Assembly (NCBI RefSeq): GCF_019429625.1 | Contig: NZ_JAHXRW010000002.1 | Span: 124,001-188,000, forward strand | Origin: Celeribacter sp. PS-C1 | GTDB taxonomy: Bacteria > Pseudomonadota > Alphaproteobacteria > Rhodobacterales > Rhodobacteraceae | Length of the DNA stretch: 64,000 nt | Direction of reading: 5' to 3' | Shown here: positions 26,444-36,818 of the stretch, in pieces | Layout: each line of letters begins with the position of its first letter | Numbering within the stretch: the first letter of the stretch is position 1 | The notes under the pieces: model-generated | Database searches by the model: none | What the model was told of the DNA's origin: nothing | What the model saw: only the letters and a program-made list of their open reading frames with translations | Position numbers and translations under genes: made by a program

Positions 26444-26815
26444 GACACCGTCTCTTTAATTACGAGTGGCGCCCCCAATTCCCACATAAGTGCTTTGATG
26501 CAGACGGGTTTTCCCGTTCATCAGCACTTTATACGAGCGCAATTTGCTCCCCTATTTGTCTGTAGTAAAGTTTAGAAAAACGGAGCCCCGAAATGGTCAC
26601 AATCGGTGACCAAATCGGCGCGATTGTCCGCGACTGTCTACGTCTGTTCCGCAGTCGCCTTTATTTCGCCATGTTCTGCCTTTTTTGCGCCATGATTTGG
26701 GCGTGGCTTTGCTGCAATGCGATTCGGCGCGGCTTTGTCCTGCGGGCTGGACATCCGCCTTCGGTCCGTCTGTGCCCCTCTGGACCTTGACGTGATTTCG
26801 GAGAATACTCGCGCC
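26444..26815. other. Intergenic gap between the Tad-like trio and dnaG
   Basis: 372 nt separating two divergent units. I see no convincing gene or structured RNA; it should hold promoters for both sides. A 65-codon frame inside it has no SD site and looks random. Confidence 0.6.
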
Positions 26816-28801
26816 ATGTCGTTACCCCCGGGATTCTTGGATGAGCTGCGCAATCGCCTGTCGCTGACCGATGTGGTCGGCCGCAAAGTCATGTGGGACA
26901 ACCGGAAATCAAATCCCGGCAAGGGCGACATGTGGGCGCCGTGCCCGTTTCACCACGAAAAATCCGCCTCCTTCCACGTCAACGACAAGGACGGTTACTA
27001 TTATTGCTTCGGCTGCCACGCCAAGGGCGATGCCATCACCTTTGTGCGCGAGACGGAGAATGTCGGCTTCATGGAGGCCATTGAAATCCTTGCGCAAGAG
27101 GCGGGGATGCCAGTTCCAAAGGGCGACCCGAAAGCGCAGGAGAAATCCGATAAGCGTGCGGAACTGGCCGAGGTCAACGAGGCGGCGAACCGCTTTTTCC
27201 GGCTGAACCTGCAACAGCAGGGCGGTGCGCAGGCGCGGGCCTATCTCGACAAACGTGGAATGAAACCGGAGACCCGCGAACGGTTTGAAATCGGCTTTGC
27301 GCCCTCTGGCAACGCGCTTTTGCGCGCGCTGAAGGAGCAAGGCATTTCAGTCGAGAAAGCCATTGAAGCGGGGGTTGTCGCGAAACCCGACGATGGGCGC
27401 GATCCTTATGACTTTTTCCGCGACCGGATCACCTTCCCGATCCGTGACGCGCGCGGGCGGCTGATCTCTTTTGGTGGCCGCGCCATGGATCCGAATGCTC
27501 GGGCGAAATACCTTAATGGCCCCGAGCGGCTTTTGTTTGACAAGGGAGCTGCGCTCTATAATCACAAAGACGCCCGCGCGGGCTGTGGCAAGGGCCAGAC
27601 GCTCGTGGTGGCCGAGGGGTATATGGACGTGATCGCCATGGCCGAAGCCGGGTTCGAGGCCACCGTGGCGCCTTTGGGCACCGCTATCACCGACCGGCAG
27701 TTGCAGCTCATGTGGCGGATGTCCGACGAGCCGGTGATTGCGCTTGATGGCGACAAGGCGGGGCTGCGCGCGGCGTATCGGGTGATTGATCTCGCGATGC
27801 CGCTGCTGCAGTCCGGCAAAGGGCTACGGTTTGCCATTCTGCCCGAAGGGCAGGACCCGGACGAGCTGATCAAGGCCAAGGGCCGCGAGGCGATGCAAGA
27901 GGTGCTGGACAGTGCTTTGCCGATGGTCGCGCTCCTTTGGCGGCGCGAAACCGAGGGCAAGGTGTTCGACAGTCCCGAACGCCGCGCGGCGCTGGACAAA
28001 AGCCTGCGCGACGCGATCCGCCCCATCGCGGATGCGTCGATCAAGGGCCATTATGGCGAAATCCTCAAAGACATGCGGTTTGAGCTGTTCCGCGGCAAAC
28101 GGAGCGAGAGTGCGCCCTTTGAAGGTGGCGGTGAGCGTCGGCCTTGGGCGCCCTCCAAAGGCAAGTTCGGTGGCCGGTTTGGCAAAGGCGTTGCTGTGCC
28201 CACCGAGGGGCTTAAAGCCTCGCTCATTGTTTCGGGAGACGAGGCCCAAGCCGATCTGATGCGCGAGGCCGTGGTGCTCGCCGTGCTCCTGTGCAATCCG
28301 GGCATGGCGCTCGAATTCCTGTCGCAACTCGAAGCACTCCATCCCCGCACCGAAGAGCACGCGGCGCTCCTTCATGCGCTGTTGGTTCATGCGGATGTCG
28401 AAGAGGCGGAAGAGCTTCAGGAAAAAGTTGCGATGGATGTGGGGCGTGGCCCCCTTGATCGATTGCTGTCGCATCCCCATGTGCAAATCACGCCCCCCGT
28501 GCGGCGGCCTGATCGCGAGATCGCGCAGATGTGCCTCACGGAAGAGTTGGCCAAACTCAAGGCGCGGCGCGGTTATAAAACCGAGTTGGACGAGGGGTTG
28601 GCCGATCTCTTGGCGGCGGAAGACGAGAAAGTGACGTGGCGGCTCAGACAGGCCGCCGAGGCCCGCAACCGGGCCACAAAGGCGGAGGCCGAAGATAAAA
28701 CCGAATTCGACACTGCCGAGAATGGTCTCGAGCTGTCGCGTGATGAACGCGAGGCGTTTCGGGCTCTGTTGGACCGGATTGCCCCCGGGCGTCAGAAGTA
28801 G
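26816..28801 (+). CDS. dnaG: DNA primase DnaG
   Basis: Makes RNA primers for replication; 661 aa. The CHC2-type zinc site is CPFHHEKSASF...CFGCHAKG (about residues 42-66), the TOPRIM domain has VVAEGYMDV and later LDGDKAG (about 260-340), and a C-terminal helicase-interaction region follows. The start at 26816 gives the family N-terminus. It is followed by rpoD after 290 nt, as in macromolecular-synthesis operons. Confidence 0.97.
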   Translation: MSLPPGFLDELRNRLSLTDVVGRKVMWDNRKSNPGKGDMWAPCPFHHEKSASFHVNDKDGYYYCFGCHAKGDAITFVRETENVGFMEAIEILAQEAGMPVPKGDPKAQEKSDKRAELAEVNEAANRFFRLNLQQQGGAQARAYLDKRGMKPETRERFEIGFAPSGNALLRALKEQGISVEKAIEAGVVAKPDDGRDPYDFFRDRITFPIRDARGRLISFGGRAMDPNARAKYLNGPERLLFDKGAALYNHKDARAGCGKGQTLVVAEGYMDVIAMAEAGFEATVAPLGTAITDRQLQLMWRMSDEPVIALDGDKAGLRAAYRVIDLAMPLLQSGKGLRFAILPEGQDPDELIKAKGREAMQEVLDSALPMVALLWRRETEGKVFDSPERRAALDKSLRDAIRPIADASIKGHYGEILKDMRFELFRGKRSESAPFEGGGERRPWAPSKGKFGGRFGKGVAVPTEGLKASLIVSGDEAQADLMREAVVLAVLLCNPGMALEFLSQLEALHPRTEEHAALLHALLVHADVEEAEELQEKVAMDVGRGPLDRLLSHPHVQITPPVRRPDREIAQMCLTEELAKLKARRGYKTELDEGLADLLAAEDEKVTWRLRQAAEARNRATKAEAEDKTEFDTAENGLELSRDEREAFRALLDRIAPGRQK

Positions 28802-28952
28802 GAAGTCTGAGACAAATCGCGCTCAGGAAACGGACAAACAAGGGGTTTGATCTGTGCTGGGCTGGCACTAGCTGGTTCAAACGATGCGTAAAAGCAACGT
28901 GCGTGGGCCTCTGGTGCAGGCTTGGTTAAGGAAATATGGGTATTCGGGTGGC

Positions 28953-29017
28953 GAATCGCCGATTCGCATGACATGATTCGAAAATTCAGTCGAACCACGA
29001 TGCGTTCGAAGCGATTC
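28953..29017. promoter_or_regulatory. Cluster of four GANTC (CcrM methylation) sites before rpoD
   Basis: GAATC at 28953-28957 and GATTC at 28961-28965, 28975-28979 and 29013-29017. The first two form the inverted repeat GCGAATCG-C-CGATTCGC. GANTC is the site of the cell-cycle methylase CcrM in alphaproteobacteria; a cluster in a sigma-factor leader may link it to replication. Confidence 0.5.
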
Positions 29018-29091
29018 GGGCAAAATCGCACCATCTGGTCTCCCAAGCCATCGCCATGGGGACCGCGCAGGATTGATGAGGGGAGAGCCGC

Positions 29092-31083
29092 ATGGCCGCT
29101 AAGGACAATGACGACGCCAAGACCGAGGATCAGGACCAGGACGTAATGCTCGATGTGAGCCAAGCGGCGGTCAAAAAGATGATCGGCGAGGCGCGCGAAA
29201 AGGGCTACATCACTTACGATCAGCTCAATAAAGTCCTTCCGCCGGAACAGGTGAGCTCGGAACAGATCGAAGATGTGATGTCGATGCTCTCTGAGATGGG
29301 CATCAACGTCATTGAAGACGAGGAAGTTGAAGACGAGGAAGAGGGCGCCGCTAAAGGTGGTGAACTCGTCACCGCCAACACCTCGCGTGAGGTAGCTGTT
29401 GCCGCGTCCGAGACCGAGAAACTCGACCGCACGGACGATCCGGTGCGGATGTATCTGCGCGAGATGGGCTCTGTCGAACTGCTGTCGCGTGAGGGCGAGA
29501 TCGCCATCGCGAAACGCATCGAGGCCGGCCGCAACACGATGATCGCCGGGCTCTGCGAAAGCCCGCTGACCTTCCAGGCGATCACCATCTGGCACGACGA
29601 ACTTCTGTCCGAAGATATTCTCCTGCGCGACGTCATTGACCTCGAAGCCACCTTTGGCGGTGGTGTCGATGGGGACGAGGAAGAGAATGTCGTCGAGGGC
29701 CTGAATGTTGGCTCCGGTGGCGGTGAGGCCAAGGAAAAAGAACAGGAATACGACGCCGACGGCAATCCGATCTCCACGGATGACGACGACGAGGACGAGG
29801 ACGAACAGGCCAACATGTCGCTCGCGGCAATGGAAGCGGCGTTGAAGCCTCAGGTTCTGGAAACGCTCGCTCGGATTTCAGAGGACTTTGCACATCTCTC
29901 CGAGATGCAGGACCTTCGTATGTCCGCTACGCTCAATGAAGATGGCTCCTTCTCCGAAGGCGAAGAGGCACAGTATCAACAGCTCCGTTCCGAGATCGTG
30001 ACGCTGGTGAACTCGCTGCACCTCCACAACAACCGGATCGAAGCGCTGATCGACCAGCTTTACGGCATCAACAAGCGCATCATGACCATCGACTCGAGCA
30101 TGGTGAAACTCGCCGACCAGGCGCGGATCAACCGTCGCGAATTCATCGAGGAATATCGCGGCGCGGAACTCGACCCGAACTGGCTCGACCGAATGGCCGA
30201 GAAAGCGGGCCGCGGTTGGCAGATGTTCATCGAACGTCACTCCGACAAGGTCGAAGAACTGCGTGGCGAAATGGCCATGGTCGGTCAATACGTCGGTGTC
30301 GACATCTCCGAATTCCGCCGCATCGTGGCGCAGGTCCAGAAGGGCGAAAAAGAAGCCCGTCAGGCCAAGAAGGAAATGGTCGAGGCCAACCTGCGTCTCG
30401 TGATCTCGATTGCCAAGAAATACACCAACCGTGGCCTGCAATTCCTTGATCTCATTCAGGAAGGCAACATCGGTTTGATGAAGGCGGTCGATAAATTTGA
30501 ATACCGTCGCGGCTATAAATTCTCGACCTATGCGACTTGGTGGATCCGTCAGGCGATCACGCGTTCCATCGCGGATCAGGCCCGCACCATCCGTATTCCG
30601 GTGCATATGATCGAGACGATCAACAAGCTGGTACGGACCGGTCGTCAGATGCTGCACGAAATCGGTCGCGAACCGACGCCGGAAGAATTGGCCGAGAAGC
30701 TGCAAATGCCGCTCGAAAAGGTTCGCAAGGTGATGAAAATCGCCAAGGAGCCGATCTCCCTCGAGACGCCGATCGGCGACGAGGAAGACAGCCAACTTGG
30801 CGATTTCATCGAGGACAAGAACGCAGTTCTGCCCCTCGACGCGGCCATTCAGGAAAACCTCAAAGAGACCACCACCCGCGTGCTGGCCTCGCTCACGCCG
30901 CGTGAAGAACGCGTGCTGCGGATGCGGTTTGGCATCGGGATGAACACCGACCACACGCTCGAAGAGGTGGGTCAACAGTTCTCCGTGACGCGAGAGCGTA
31001 TTCGTCAGATCGAGGCGAAGGCGCTCAGGAAGCTGAAGCACCCAAGCCGGTCGCGGAAGCTGCGGTCGTTCTTGGATCAGTAA
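29092..31083 (+). CDS. rpoD: RpoD, primary (housekeeping) sigma factor
   Basis: 663 aa. It has region 1.1 at the N-terminus, an acidic non-conserved stretch (about residues 180-250, EEE/DDD-rich), the 2.3-2.4 motif ([20 protein letters not shown]) and region 4.2 ([18 protein letters not shown]). The start at 29092 follows GAGGGGAG. Downstream of dnaG; ends at a strong terminator. It directs most growth-phase transcription. Confidence 0.98.
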   Translation: MAAKDNDDAKTEDQDQDVMLDVSQAAVKKMIGEAREKGYITYDQLNKVLPPEQVSSEQIEDVMSMLSEMGINVIEDEEVEDEEEGAAKGGELVTANTSREVAVAASETEKLDRTDDPVRMYLREMGSVELLSREGEIAIAKRIEAGRNTMIAGLCESPLTFQAITIWHDELLSEDILLRDVIDLEATFGGGVDGDEEENVVEGLNVGSGGGEAKEKEQEYDADGNPISTDDDDEDEDEQANMSLAAMEAALKPQVLETLARISEDFAHLSEMQDLRMSATLNEDGSFSEGEEAQYQQLRSEIVTLVNSLHLHNNRIEALIDQLYGINKRIMTIDSSMVKLADQARINRREFIEEYRGAELDPNWLDRMAEKAGRGWQMFIERHSDKVEELRGEMAMVGQYVGVDISEFRRIVAQVQKGEKEARQAKKEMVEANLRLVISIAKKYTNRGLQFLDLIQEGNIGLMKAVDKFEYRRGYKFSTYATWWIRQAITRSIADQARTIRIPVHMIETINKLVRTGRQMLHEIGREPTPEELAEKLQMPLEKVRKVMKIAKEPISLETPIGDEEDSQLGDFIEDKNAVLPLDAAIQENLKETTTRVLASLTPREERVLRMRFGIGMNTDHTLEEVGQQFSVTRERIRQIEAKALRKLKHPSRSRKLRSFLDQ

Positions 31084-31092
31084 AGTTAGAGG

Positions 31093-31117
31093 CGCCTCCC
31101 GTAAGGGGGGCGTTTTT
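31093..31117 (+). terminator. Intrinsic terminator after rpoD
   Basis: Stem CGCCTCCC/GGGGGGCG with a GTAA loop and a TTTTT tail, 9 nt after the rpoD stop. Confidence 0.9.
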
Positions 31118-31132
31118 GATTGGGGAACTGGT

Positions 31133-31390
31133 ATGGAATTTTTCTCTGCAGTCGGATTATTGCTGACAGCGCTGGGAGCATATGTCACGGCCCGTGGCGT
31201 CATGTTGACCGGAAATCGCGCCGGTGAAATAGCGGTCAGCCGAATAGCTGGAGCAAGGAAAGAAACGTATGAGGAATTGCCGCTCGCTCAAGCACTTTTA
31301 AATGCCTCTCGTTTGGCGAGGAAAGGATTGCTCTTGATCGTGGCCGGTAGCTTTCTTCAGATGGTTCCAGTGATCGTGAATATGTTCTGA
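31133..31390 (+). CDS. Small membrane protein, hypothetical
   Basis: 85 aa: an N-terminal helix (FFSAVGLLLTALGAYVTARG), a polar middle segment and a C-terminal helix (LLLIVAGSFLQMVPVIVNMF). Unknown function. It starts 16 nt after the rpoD terminator tail, so read-through or its own promoter is needed. GGGGAA lies before the ATG. Confidence 0.6.
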   Translation: MEFFSAVGLLLTALGAYVTARGVMLTGNRAGEIAVSRIAGARKETYEELPLAQALLNASRLARKGLLLIVAGSFLQMVPVIVNMF

Positions 31391-31544
31391 AGCTATTTCT
31401 TTGCGCGGAACAAGGCTGCAGGCCGCCGCGCATCGGTTCATGCTGAAAGCATGCCACCGGCATGACCCGTCCGGAGTTCAGGCGGTGCACGGCTTGCACT
31501 TGGACAGCAAGGGCTTCAAAATGCCTCTCAAACAGGAGGCCCAA

Positions 31545-31847
31545 ATGTCCATTCTCTCCAAACTCTTCGGCGGTAAATCTGACAGCACATCCGAGGCGCA
31601 AAGCGCGTCGAAAGAGGACGTCAAACCCGAACTTTACGGCGATGAGTTCCGCATTTTTCCCGAGCCGATCAAGGAAGCGAACGGCTACCGCGTCGCCGCG
31701 CGGATCGAAAAGGACATCGACGGCGAGACCAAGACCCACCATATGATCCGCGCCGATACGATGGGCGGCGAAGACGACGCGCGCATGGCCAGCCTGCACA
31801 AAGCGCAGATGTTCATCGACCAGATGGGGGTGCGTATCTTTGACTGA
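31545..31847 (+). CDS. HlyU-family protein
   Basis: 100 aa beginning MSILSKLFGGK, the signature N-terminus of HlyU-like proteins, followed by the family core (GYRVAARIEKDIDGETKTHHMIRADT). A strong SD (AGGAGG) lies 8 nt upstream. HlyU is a virulence regulator in Vibrio, but alphaproteobacterial members have no proven regulatory role. Confidence 0.8.
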   Translation: MSILSKLFGGKSDSTSEAQSASKEDVKPELYGDEFRIFPEPIKEANGYRVAARIEKDIDGETKTHHMIRADTMGGEDDARMASLHKAQMFIDQMGVRIFD

Positions 31848-31885
31848 CGGGCCAAGCTTTTGTCAAAGCGAGAGCTCGCAGCATC

Positions 31886-32317
31886 CTACTGCGCGGGCGT
31901 CCACATCGGATTGCCAGAGGCGGTGTCCTGCACCTCAGCTTGCATCACATCCCAATGCTCGGCGATCTGGCCGTCCTCAACGCGGAAAATGTCGACGCCC
32001 ACCATCGGGTCCGGTCCCCAGCCTGTCGCCCGGAAATGCACGGCGACCAACTGTGCGTCTTCATCCGCGATGATCTTGCCGATCTCATAGGTAAAGCCCT
32101 CTGCGGGCGCGCTGGCAAAGCCGCGCAAGGTGTCGAGGCCGTTCGGAAAATTCGGATTGTGTTGAATATAGTCTTCGCGGAACAGGCGGTCGATGGCCGT
32201 CACATCCGGTTCAATGAAGACGGCGGTTACGCCCGCGATAACGATGTCGCGGGCGCTTTCCGCCTGCGTGGCAAATGGCGCGAGCATCACTGCCGCCGCC
32301 AGAAAAAGCTGTTTCAT
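31886..32317 (-). CDS. Secreted SnoaL/NTF2-like protein
   Basis: 143 aa: a signal peptide (MKQLFLAAAVMLAPFATQAES) followed by a SnoaL-type cone fold (ID.LFREDYIQHNPNFPNG...WDVMQAEV). The family includes polyketide cyclases and binding proteins; no catalytic assignment is possible. Confidence 0.75.
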   Translation of the reverse strand: MKQLFLAAAVMLAPFATQAESARDIVIAGVTAVFIEPDVTAIDRLFREDYIQHNPNFPNGLDTLRGFASAPAEGFTYEIGKIIADEDAQLVAVHFRATGWGPDPMVGVDIFRVEDGQIAEHWDVMQAEVQDTASGNPMWTPAQ

Positions 32318-32389
32318 CTGCGATCTCCCTTTGCCACATCTAAGCGTGTCGCGGCGCGGCTGGCAATCACGTCCGCGCCGTGAAGAGGT

Positions 32390-33241
32390 TTAGGCCAGAG
32401 CTGCTTTGATCGTCTCGGCGATCGGCTCGGTCGGGTGGCCGATCAGTTTGGAGAGCGTGTGGCTGTCGTCAAACAGCGACCCTTTGGCGGCTTTCGCATC
32501 CGAATCCGCGAGGATAGCGGCAAAGGGACCGGGCAGGCCAGCGCCCACGAGCGCCTCGGTGAACGCGGCTTCGGGCATGTCGGTGTATTTGACCTCTTTG
32601 CCGGACAGTTCGGTCACCGTGGCGGCATATTCGGTTAGCGTGTAGGCCGCGTCACCGGCGAGTTCGAGAACTTCGCCGTCATGACCTCCAGCGAGCACGA
32701 TGGCGGCGGCTTCGGCGTAGTCTTTGCGCGATGCGGTGGCGAGTTTTCCGTCCTGCGCGGCGCCGAAATGCTGACCCAGTTCAAGGTCTTGGCCCAACGT
32801 CATGGTGATGTTTTCGGAATACCAGCCGTTGCGCAACAGGGTGTGCGGGATGCCGCTGTCTTTGAGGGCGGCTTCGGTTGCGATGTGCTCTTCTGCCAGT
32901 GCCATGTTGCCGCTGTCGGCTTTGAGGATCGAGGTGTAGGCGATGAAACCAACGCCTGCGGCCTTGGCGGCTTTGATGACATTGCCGTGCTGGGTGGCGC
33001 GCTGGCCAACTTCCGACGAGGAGATCAGCAGCAGGCGGTCGACACCGGTAAAAGCGGCTTCGAGGGCAGCTTCATCGGTGTAATCACCGCGACGGGTGGC
33101 GATGCCTTTGGCGGCATAGGCGTCGGCGGCTTTGTCGGAGCGGACGAGGGCGAGGATGTCGTCTTTGGCGACGAGGGTGGCGAGGTGATCGACGACGAGG
33201 TGACCGAGTTGGCCGGAGGCGCCGGTGACGAGATAGGTTGT
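32390..33241 (-). CDS. qorB: NmrA/QorB-like NAD(P)H:quinone oxidoreductase
   Basis: 283 aa SDR of the NmrA type: nucleotide motif LVTGASGQLGHLV, then DYTDEAALEAAFTGVDRLLLISSSEVGQR, matching QorB/YtfG. The start at 33241 follows AAAGGAAAG. It is divergent from an HxlR regulator, the arrangement of the qorR-qorB redox pair, and probably detoxifies quinones or electrophiles. Confidence 0.82.
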   Translation of the reverse strand, partial: TTYLVTGASGQLGHLVVDHLATLVAKDDILALVRSDKAADAYAAKGIATRRGDYTDEAALEAAFTGVDRLLLISSSEVGQRATQHGNVIKAAKAAGVGFIAYTSILKADSGNMALAEEHIATEAALKDSGIPHTLLRNGWYSENITMTLGQDLELGQHFGAAQDGKLATASRKDYAEAAAIVLAGGHDGEVLELAGDAAYTLTEYAATVTELSGKEVKYTDMPEAAFTEALVGAGLPGPFAAILADSDAKAAKGSLFDDSHTLSKLIGHPTEPIAETIKAALA

Positions 33242-33276
33242 CATGATCTTTCCTTTTGGGATCGTTTCGAATACAA

Positions 33277-33291
33277 GTCTCATTTAGAGAC
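33277..33291. promoter_or_regulatory. Candidate HxlR operator between qorB and its regulator
   Basis: Perfect inverted repeat GTCTC-ATTTA-GAGAC, 36 nt before the qorB start and about 62 nt before the HxlR start, so it could control both. Confidence 0.5.
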
Positions 33292-33352
33292 CAAAATCGC
33301 CTTTGAAAAGGAGGCAGTTTTTCGGTCCCAGGTAACATAGAGGGAACCACCT

Positions 33353-33742
33353 ATGCGGGATATGCAGCTGAGCCGCCTTGAGGAATGGAAGGCGATGGGA
33401 TTCGATTTCCAGAACTGCCCTGTGCGGCAGGTGCTGGATCACGTGGCGGCGAAATGGACCTCGCTCATTTTGCTTGAGCTGGAAAACGGGCCGCAGCGGT
33501 TCAATGCGCTCGGGCGTGCGCTGCCGGATATTTCCAAACGCATGCTGACGCAATCTTTGCGTGATCTTGAACGGGACGGGTTGGTCGCGCGCGAGGTCTT
33601 CGACACCAAGCCACCCTCGGTCGCCTATAGCCTGACCGAGATGGGGCACTCTTTCCTTGAGCCGCTGCATCATATGATCATTTGGGCCGAGACCATGATG
33701 CCCAAGGTCGAAGCTGCGCGGGCACAGTTCGATCAAAGCTGA
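33353..33742 (+). CDS. HxlR-family transcriptional regulator
   Basis: 129 aa winged-helix regulator ([23 protein letters not shown], then [29 protein letters not shown]). The conserved early cysteine (NCPV) is the redox-sensing residue in QorR-type members. It probably represses the divergent qorB and itself through the palindrome at 33277. Confidence 0.88.
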   Translation: MRDMQLSRLEEWKAMGFDFQNCPVRQVLDHVAAKWTSLILLELENGPQRFNALGRALPDISKRMLTQSLRDLERDGLVAREVFDTKPPSVAYSLTEMGHSFLEPLHHMIIWAETMMPKVEAARAQFDQS

Positions 33743-33876
33743 ATAATCAAAGCTGAAATCTTATGCGAAGCTACCCGGAGAGGAGAGTTGTCCACAAGAT
33801 TTTCAGGCCGCAATGAAACTCGATTAACCTTTCAGGCGTTTCTTTATCAGAGCTGCAACAGCGATGAGAGAAACAC

Positions 33877-34134
33877 ATGACCAAGACGACCAAACTTCTC
33901 GCCCTGATCTGTGCCGCCCTCGCAGGGGCTGCTATGGCTTCGCCTTATGTGCCTTTGACCGAGGAACACCTGTCCCCCGAGCCTGTTCTGATCAAGGTGC
34001 CGGCCGAAGATCTGGATCGCTGTGTCGCGACATTGGAGCAGGTGTTTTTGGCACCTGTCGAAGAAGCCACCGTTCAAAGCGCGTCTCTGACGGAGGCGCA
34101 GGCCGGGCCAACCGTTCGCTGTGTCGTGGAGTGA
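33877..34134 (+). CDS. Small secreted protein, hypothetical
   Basis: 85 aa with a signal peptide (LLALICAALAGAAMA) and a short acidic domain with two cysteines. Unknown function. Confidence 0.5.
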   Translation: MTKTTKLLALICAALAGAAMASPYVPLTEEHLSPEPVLIKVPAEDLDRCVATLEQVFLAPVEEATVQSASLTEAQAGPTVRCVVE

Positions 34135-34203
34135 TGCCGTGACGGTGAGAGGGAGCCAGCTTTCCCCGTTTCAAGATCGAGTCTGCCGCGTTAATCTGAG
34201 TGC

Positions 34204-34692
34204 ATGAAAGTGCGATTTTCCATTTGTATGAGCTGTGCCATGACGGTGCTTCCGTCTTTCGCTCAAGCTCAAGAGGCCTCCCTATTTCATTGCCAGTTCG
34301 CGAATGCGAAAGAGGTCACACTGCGGGTCACCGAGACGGGCATGTCCTATGCATTTGGACGACAGCATTCCACGCCGGAATTGACCTTATGGCGGACATT
34401 CGACGAGATTGAAGTGACGCCCTGGAATGGCGTTGGTCGGTCAATATGGGAAGACATCGCGTTTGCGAATGGTGATGTCACCTATCGCATCTGGGGGAAT
34501 TTTGACCGCATGACGGAAGAGCATGAGGTGACGGGCGGTATTTTGGTCGAGCGGGGCGACGAAGACTTGGCGCGGCTGGATTGTTTGCCTTACACGGTTA
34601 ACTACACCCTTTTCTCTTTTTCGGACGCCTATGAGGCGGCAGGCTATTGTTGGGATTTGGGGGCCAATCATTGGCAGGAGCGCTGTGAATGA
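34204..34692 (+). CDS. Secreted protein, hypothetical
   Basis: 162 aa, signal peptide (cleavage after QAQ), then a beta-rich domain with cysteines that may pair. It overlaps YjbQ by 4 nt, so it may be co-translated. No recognisable family. Confidence 0.6.
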   Translation: MKVRFSICMSCAMTVLPSFAQAQEASLFHCQFANAKEVTLRVTETGMSYAFGRQHSTPELTLWRTFDEIEVTPWNGVGRSIWEDIAFANGDVTYRIWGNFDRMTEEHEVTGGILVERGDEDLARLDCLPYTVNYTLFSFSDAYEAAGYCWDLGANHWQERCE

Positions 34693-35108
34693 GCCATCGC
34701 ATCTTCGAAATATCCACGCACGGCCCAGGGCTCTACGAGTTCACCTCGGATCTGGCGCGCTGGGTCGCGGGCGAGGGGTCAATGGAGGCAGCGCTCACCT
34801 TGATGGTCCAACACACCTCGGCTTCCCTCGTCATTCAGGAAAACGCCGACCCGGAAGTGCAAACCGATCTGGCGGCGTTTTTCCACCGATTGGTGCCGCC
34901 AACCACCGATCCGTCGATGACCTATCTGACCCATACCTATGAGGGACCGGACGATATGCCGGCGCATATCAAATCCGCGCTTCTGCCCACAACGATCACA
35001 ATTCCCGTCTTGAATGGGCGAATGACGCTCGGAACATGGCAAGGAGTTTACCTTTTCGAACATCGCAGCCGCCCGCACACTCGGCGGGTCGTGGCGCTTT
35101 TGCGGTGA
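34689..35108 (+). CDS. YjbQ/UPF0047 family protein
   Basis: 139 aa matching the UPF0047/YjbQ fold: LTLMVQHTSASLVIQENADPEVQTDL and later HIKSALLPTTITIPVLNGRMTLGTWQGVYLFEHR. Members have weak thiamin-phosphate-synthase-like activity; the true function is unknown. Confidence 0.9.
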   Translation: MSHRIFEISTHGPGLYEFTSDLARWVAGEGSMEAALTLMVQHTSASLVIQENADPEVQTDLAAFFHRLVPPTTDPSMTYLTHTYEGPDDMPAHIKSALLPTTITIPVLNGRMTLGTWQGVYLFEHRSRPHTRRVVALLR

Positions 35109-35189
35109 CTGTGGGAAAAAGAGTGATCCCACAACATCTAGCGGCGCAAATTATCACTACCCAAATTCTGGGCTTCCCCCTATAGTGCC

Positions 35190-35198
35190 TGTGGATAA
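35190..35198 (+). promoter_or_regulatory. DnaA-box-like sequence before nrdR
   Basis: TGTGGATAA, the reverse complement of the consensus TTATCCACA, lies 53 nt before nrdR. Could link the nrdR-rib operon to replication, but single sites are common by chance. Confidence 0.35.
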
Positions 35199-35250
35199 CT
35201 GGGGCAGAGACCCCAGAGGACCGAGGCAGTGATGAGATAAGGGGGCGCTG

Positions 35251-35718
35251 ATGCGTTGTCCATTTTGCGGAAATGTCGATACCCAGGTGAAAGACAGCCG
35301 ACCAGCTGAAGATCACGTAGCGATCCGTCGTCGGCGGTTTTGCTCGGCTTGCGGCGGGCGGTTTACCACCTATGAGCGGGTGCAACTGCGCGATCTGGTC
35401 GTGGTGAAAACCAATGGCCGTCGCGAAGATTTCGACCGTGACAAACTCGAACGTTCGATCCGGATCGCGGCCCAGAAACGCCCGATCGAACCAGAGCGTC
35501 TCGATCAGATGATTTCCGGCATCGTGCGCCGCCTTGAGAGCATGGGCGAGACCGACATTCCGTCGAAAACCATCGGCGAGATCGTGATGGAAAGCCTCGC
35601 GCGGATCGACACGGTGGCCTATGTGCGCTTTGCTTCCGTCTACAAGAATTTCCAGGCGGCTGACGATTTCGACAAATTTGTCAGCGAGTTGCGTCCGGAC
35701 ACCAAGCCTGACGAATGA
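35251..35718 (+). CDS. nrdR: NrdR transcriptional repressor
   Basis: 155 aa repressor of ribonucleotide reductase genes. Zinc ribbon C3-C6-C31-C34 ([17 protein letters not shown]), then an ATP-cone domain ([19 protein letters not shown]). It overlaps ribD by 4 nt, the conserved nrdR-ribD operon of alphaproteobacteria. Confidence 0.97.
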   Translation: MRCPFCGNVDTQVKDSRPAEDHVAIRRRRFCSACGGRFTTYERVQLRDLVVVKTNGRREDFDRDKLERSIRIAAQKRPIEPERLDQMISGIVRRLESMGETDIPSKTIGEIVMESLARIDTVAYVRFASVYKNFQAADDFDKFVSELRPDTKPDE

Positions 35719-36818
35719 CCCGCACTGATGATGAACGCCATATGCGTCACGCGCTGTCTCTGGCGGCGCGTGGACTTGGGCGGACGTGGCCAAATCCCGC
35801 AGTCGGCTGTGTGATCCTCAAAGGCGGACGCGTCGTCGGACGTGGCTGGACTCAGCCGGGGGGGCGTCCCCATGCGGAGGCGATGGCGCTTGCGCAGGCG
35901 GGCGAACTGGCGCGCGGCGGGACCGCCTATGTGACGCTCGAACCCTGTTCCCACCACGGCAAAACCCCGCCCTGTTCCGAGGCGCTGATTGAAGCGGGCG
36001 TTTCGCGTGTCGTCGTCGCCTTGGGCGATCCGGACCCGCGTGTGAACGGCAAGGGCTTTGCGCTATTGCGAGATGCCGGTCTCTCCGTGACCTCGGGGGT
36101 GCTTGAGGCAGAGGCCCGACAGCAACAGGTGGGCTTTCTGTCCAAAGTGACAAAAGGCCGGCCGATGCTGACGCTGAAACTGGCCTTGTCCTGGGATGGG
36201 CGTATTGCGACCGCGACCGGCGAGAGCCAATGGATCACCGGCCCGCAGGCGCGGCGGAGGGTGCATGCCATGCGTGCCAACCATGACGCCGTCCTTGTCG
36301 GGGGCGGAACCGCGCGCGTCGATGATCCCGGGCTGACCGTGCGCGGTATTGGCGTGTCTCATCAACCGGTGCGCTTGGTCATGTCGCGGCGTCTTGATCT
36401 CCCGCTGAGCGGGCAGTTGGCGCGGACCGCGCAGGAGGTGCCGGTTTGGATCCTCCATGGCCCGGATGTCAGCGCGGAACTGAAATCCGCTTGGCTCGGT
36501 CTCGGTGCAGAGTTGATCGAAGTCGGCGTCCTGGGCGGACATCTCGATCCACGTGCGGCGTTCGAGGCGCTTGGCGCACATGGTCTGACGCGAGTGTTTT
36601 GCGAGGGGGGCGGTGCTTTGGCTGCGTCCCTCTTGTCGACGGAACTGGTGGATCGAGTCGCTCTGTTCACCGCAGGTCTTGCGATCGGCGCCGAAGGGAT
36701 GCCGGGGTTGGGGGCGCTGGGTCTGGAGCGTCTGGCGGCCGCGCCGCGCTATCGGCTTGAGAGCATCGAACAGATCGGTCCGGATGCGCTGAGCCTTTGG
36801 ACGCTACCGGAGACCTAG
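35715..36818 (+). CDS. ribD: Bifunctional riboflavin deaminase/reductase RibD
   Basis: 367 aa. The deaminase domain has the zinc motif RPHAEAMAL and [16 protein letters not shown] (H-A-E and the two cysteines); the reductase domain has [16 protein letters not shown]. Together they carry out the second and third steps of riboflavin synthesis. It ends 15 nt inside the 3' end of the convergent kpsC-like gene. Confidence 0.96.
   Translation: MTRTDDERHMRHALSLAARGLGRTWPNPAVGCVILKGGRVVGRGWTQPGGRPHAEAMALAQAGELARGGTAYVTLEPCSHHGKTPPCSEALIEAGVSRVVVALGDPDPRVNGKGFALLRDAGLSVTSGVLEAEARQQQVGFLSKVTKGRPMLTLKLALSWDGRIATATGESQWITGPQARRRVHAMRANHDAVLVGGGTARVDDPGLTVRGIGVSHQPVRLVMSRRLDLPLSGQLARTAQEVPVWILHGPDVSAELKSAWLGLGAELIEVGVLGGHLDPRAAFEALGAHGLTRVFCEGGGALAASLLSTELVDRVALFTAGLAIGAEGMPGLGALGLERLAAAPRYRLESIEQIGPDALSLWTLPET

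Noticed and set aside
26593-26790. 65-codon frame before dnaG
   Set aside because: No SD, unusual composition (Cys/Phe/Trp-rich) and overlap with the dnaG leader.
29878-31203. 441-codon open frame antisense to rpoD
   Set aside because: Caused by codon bias of rpoD; no start signal or domain.
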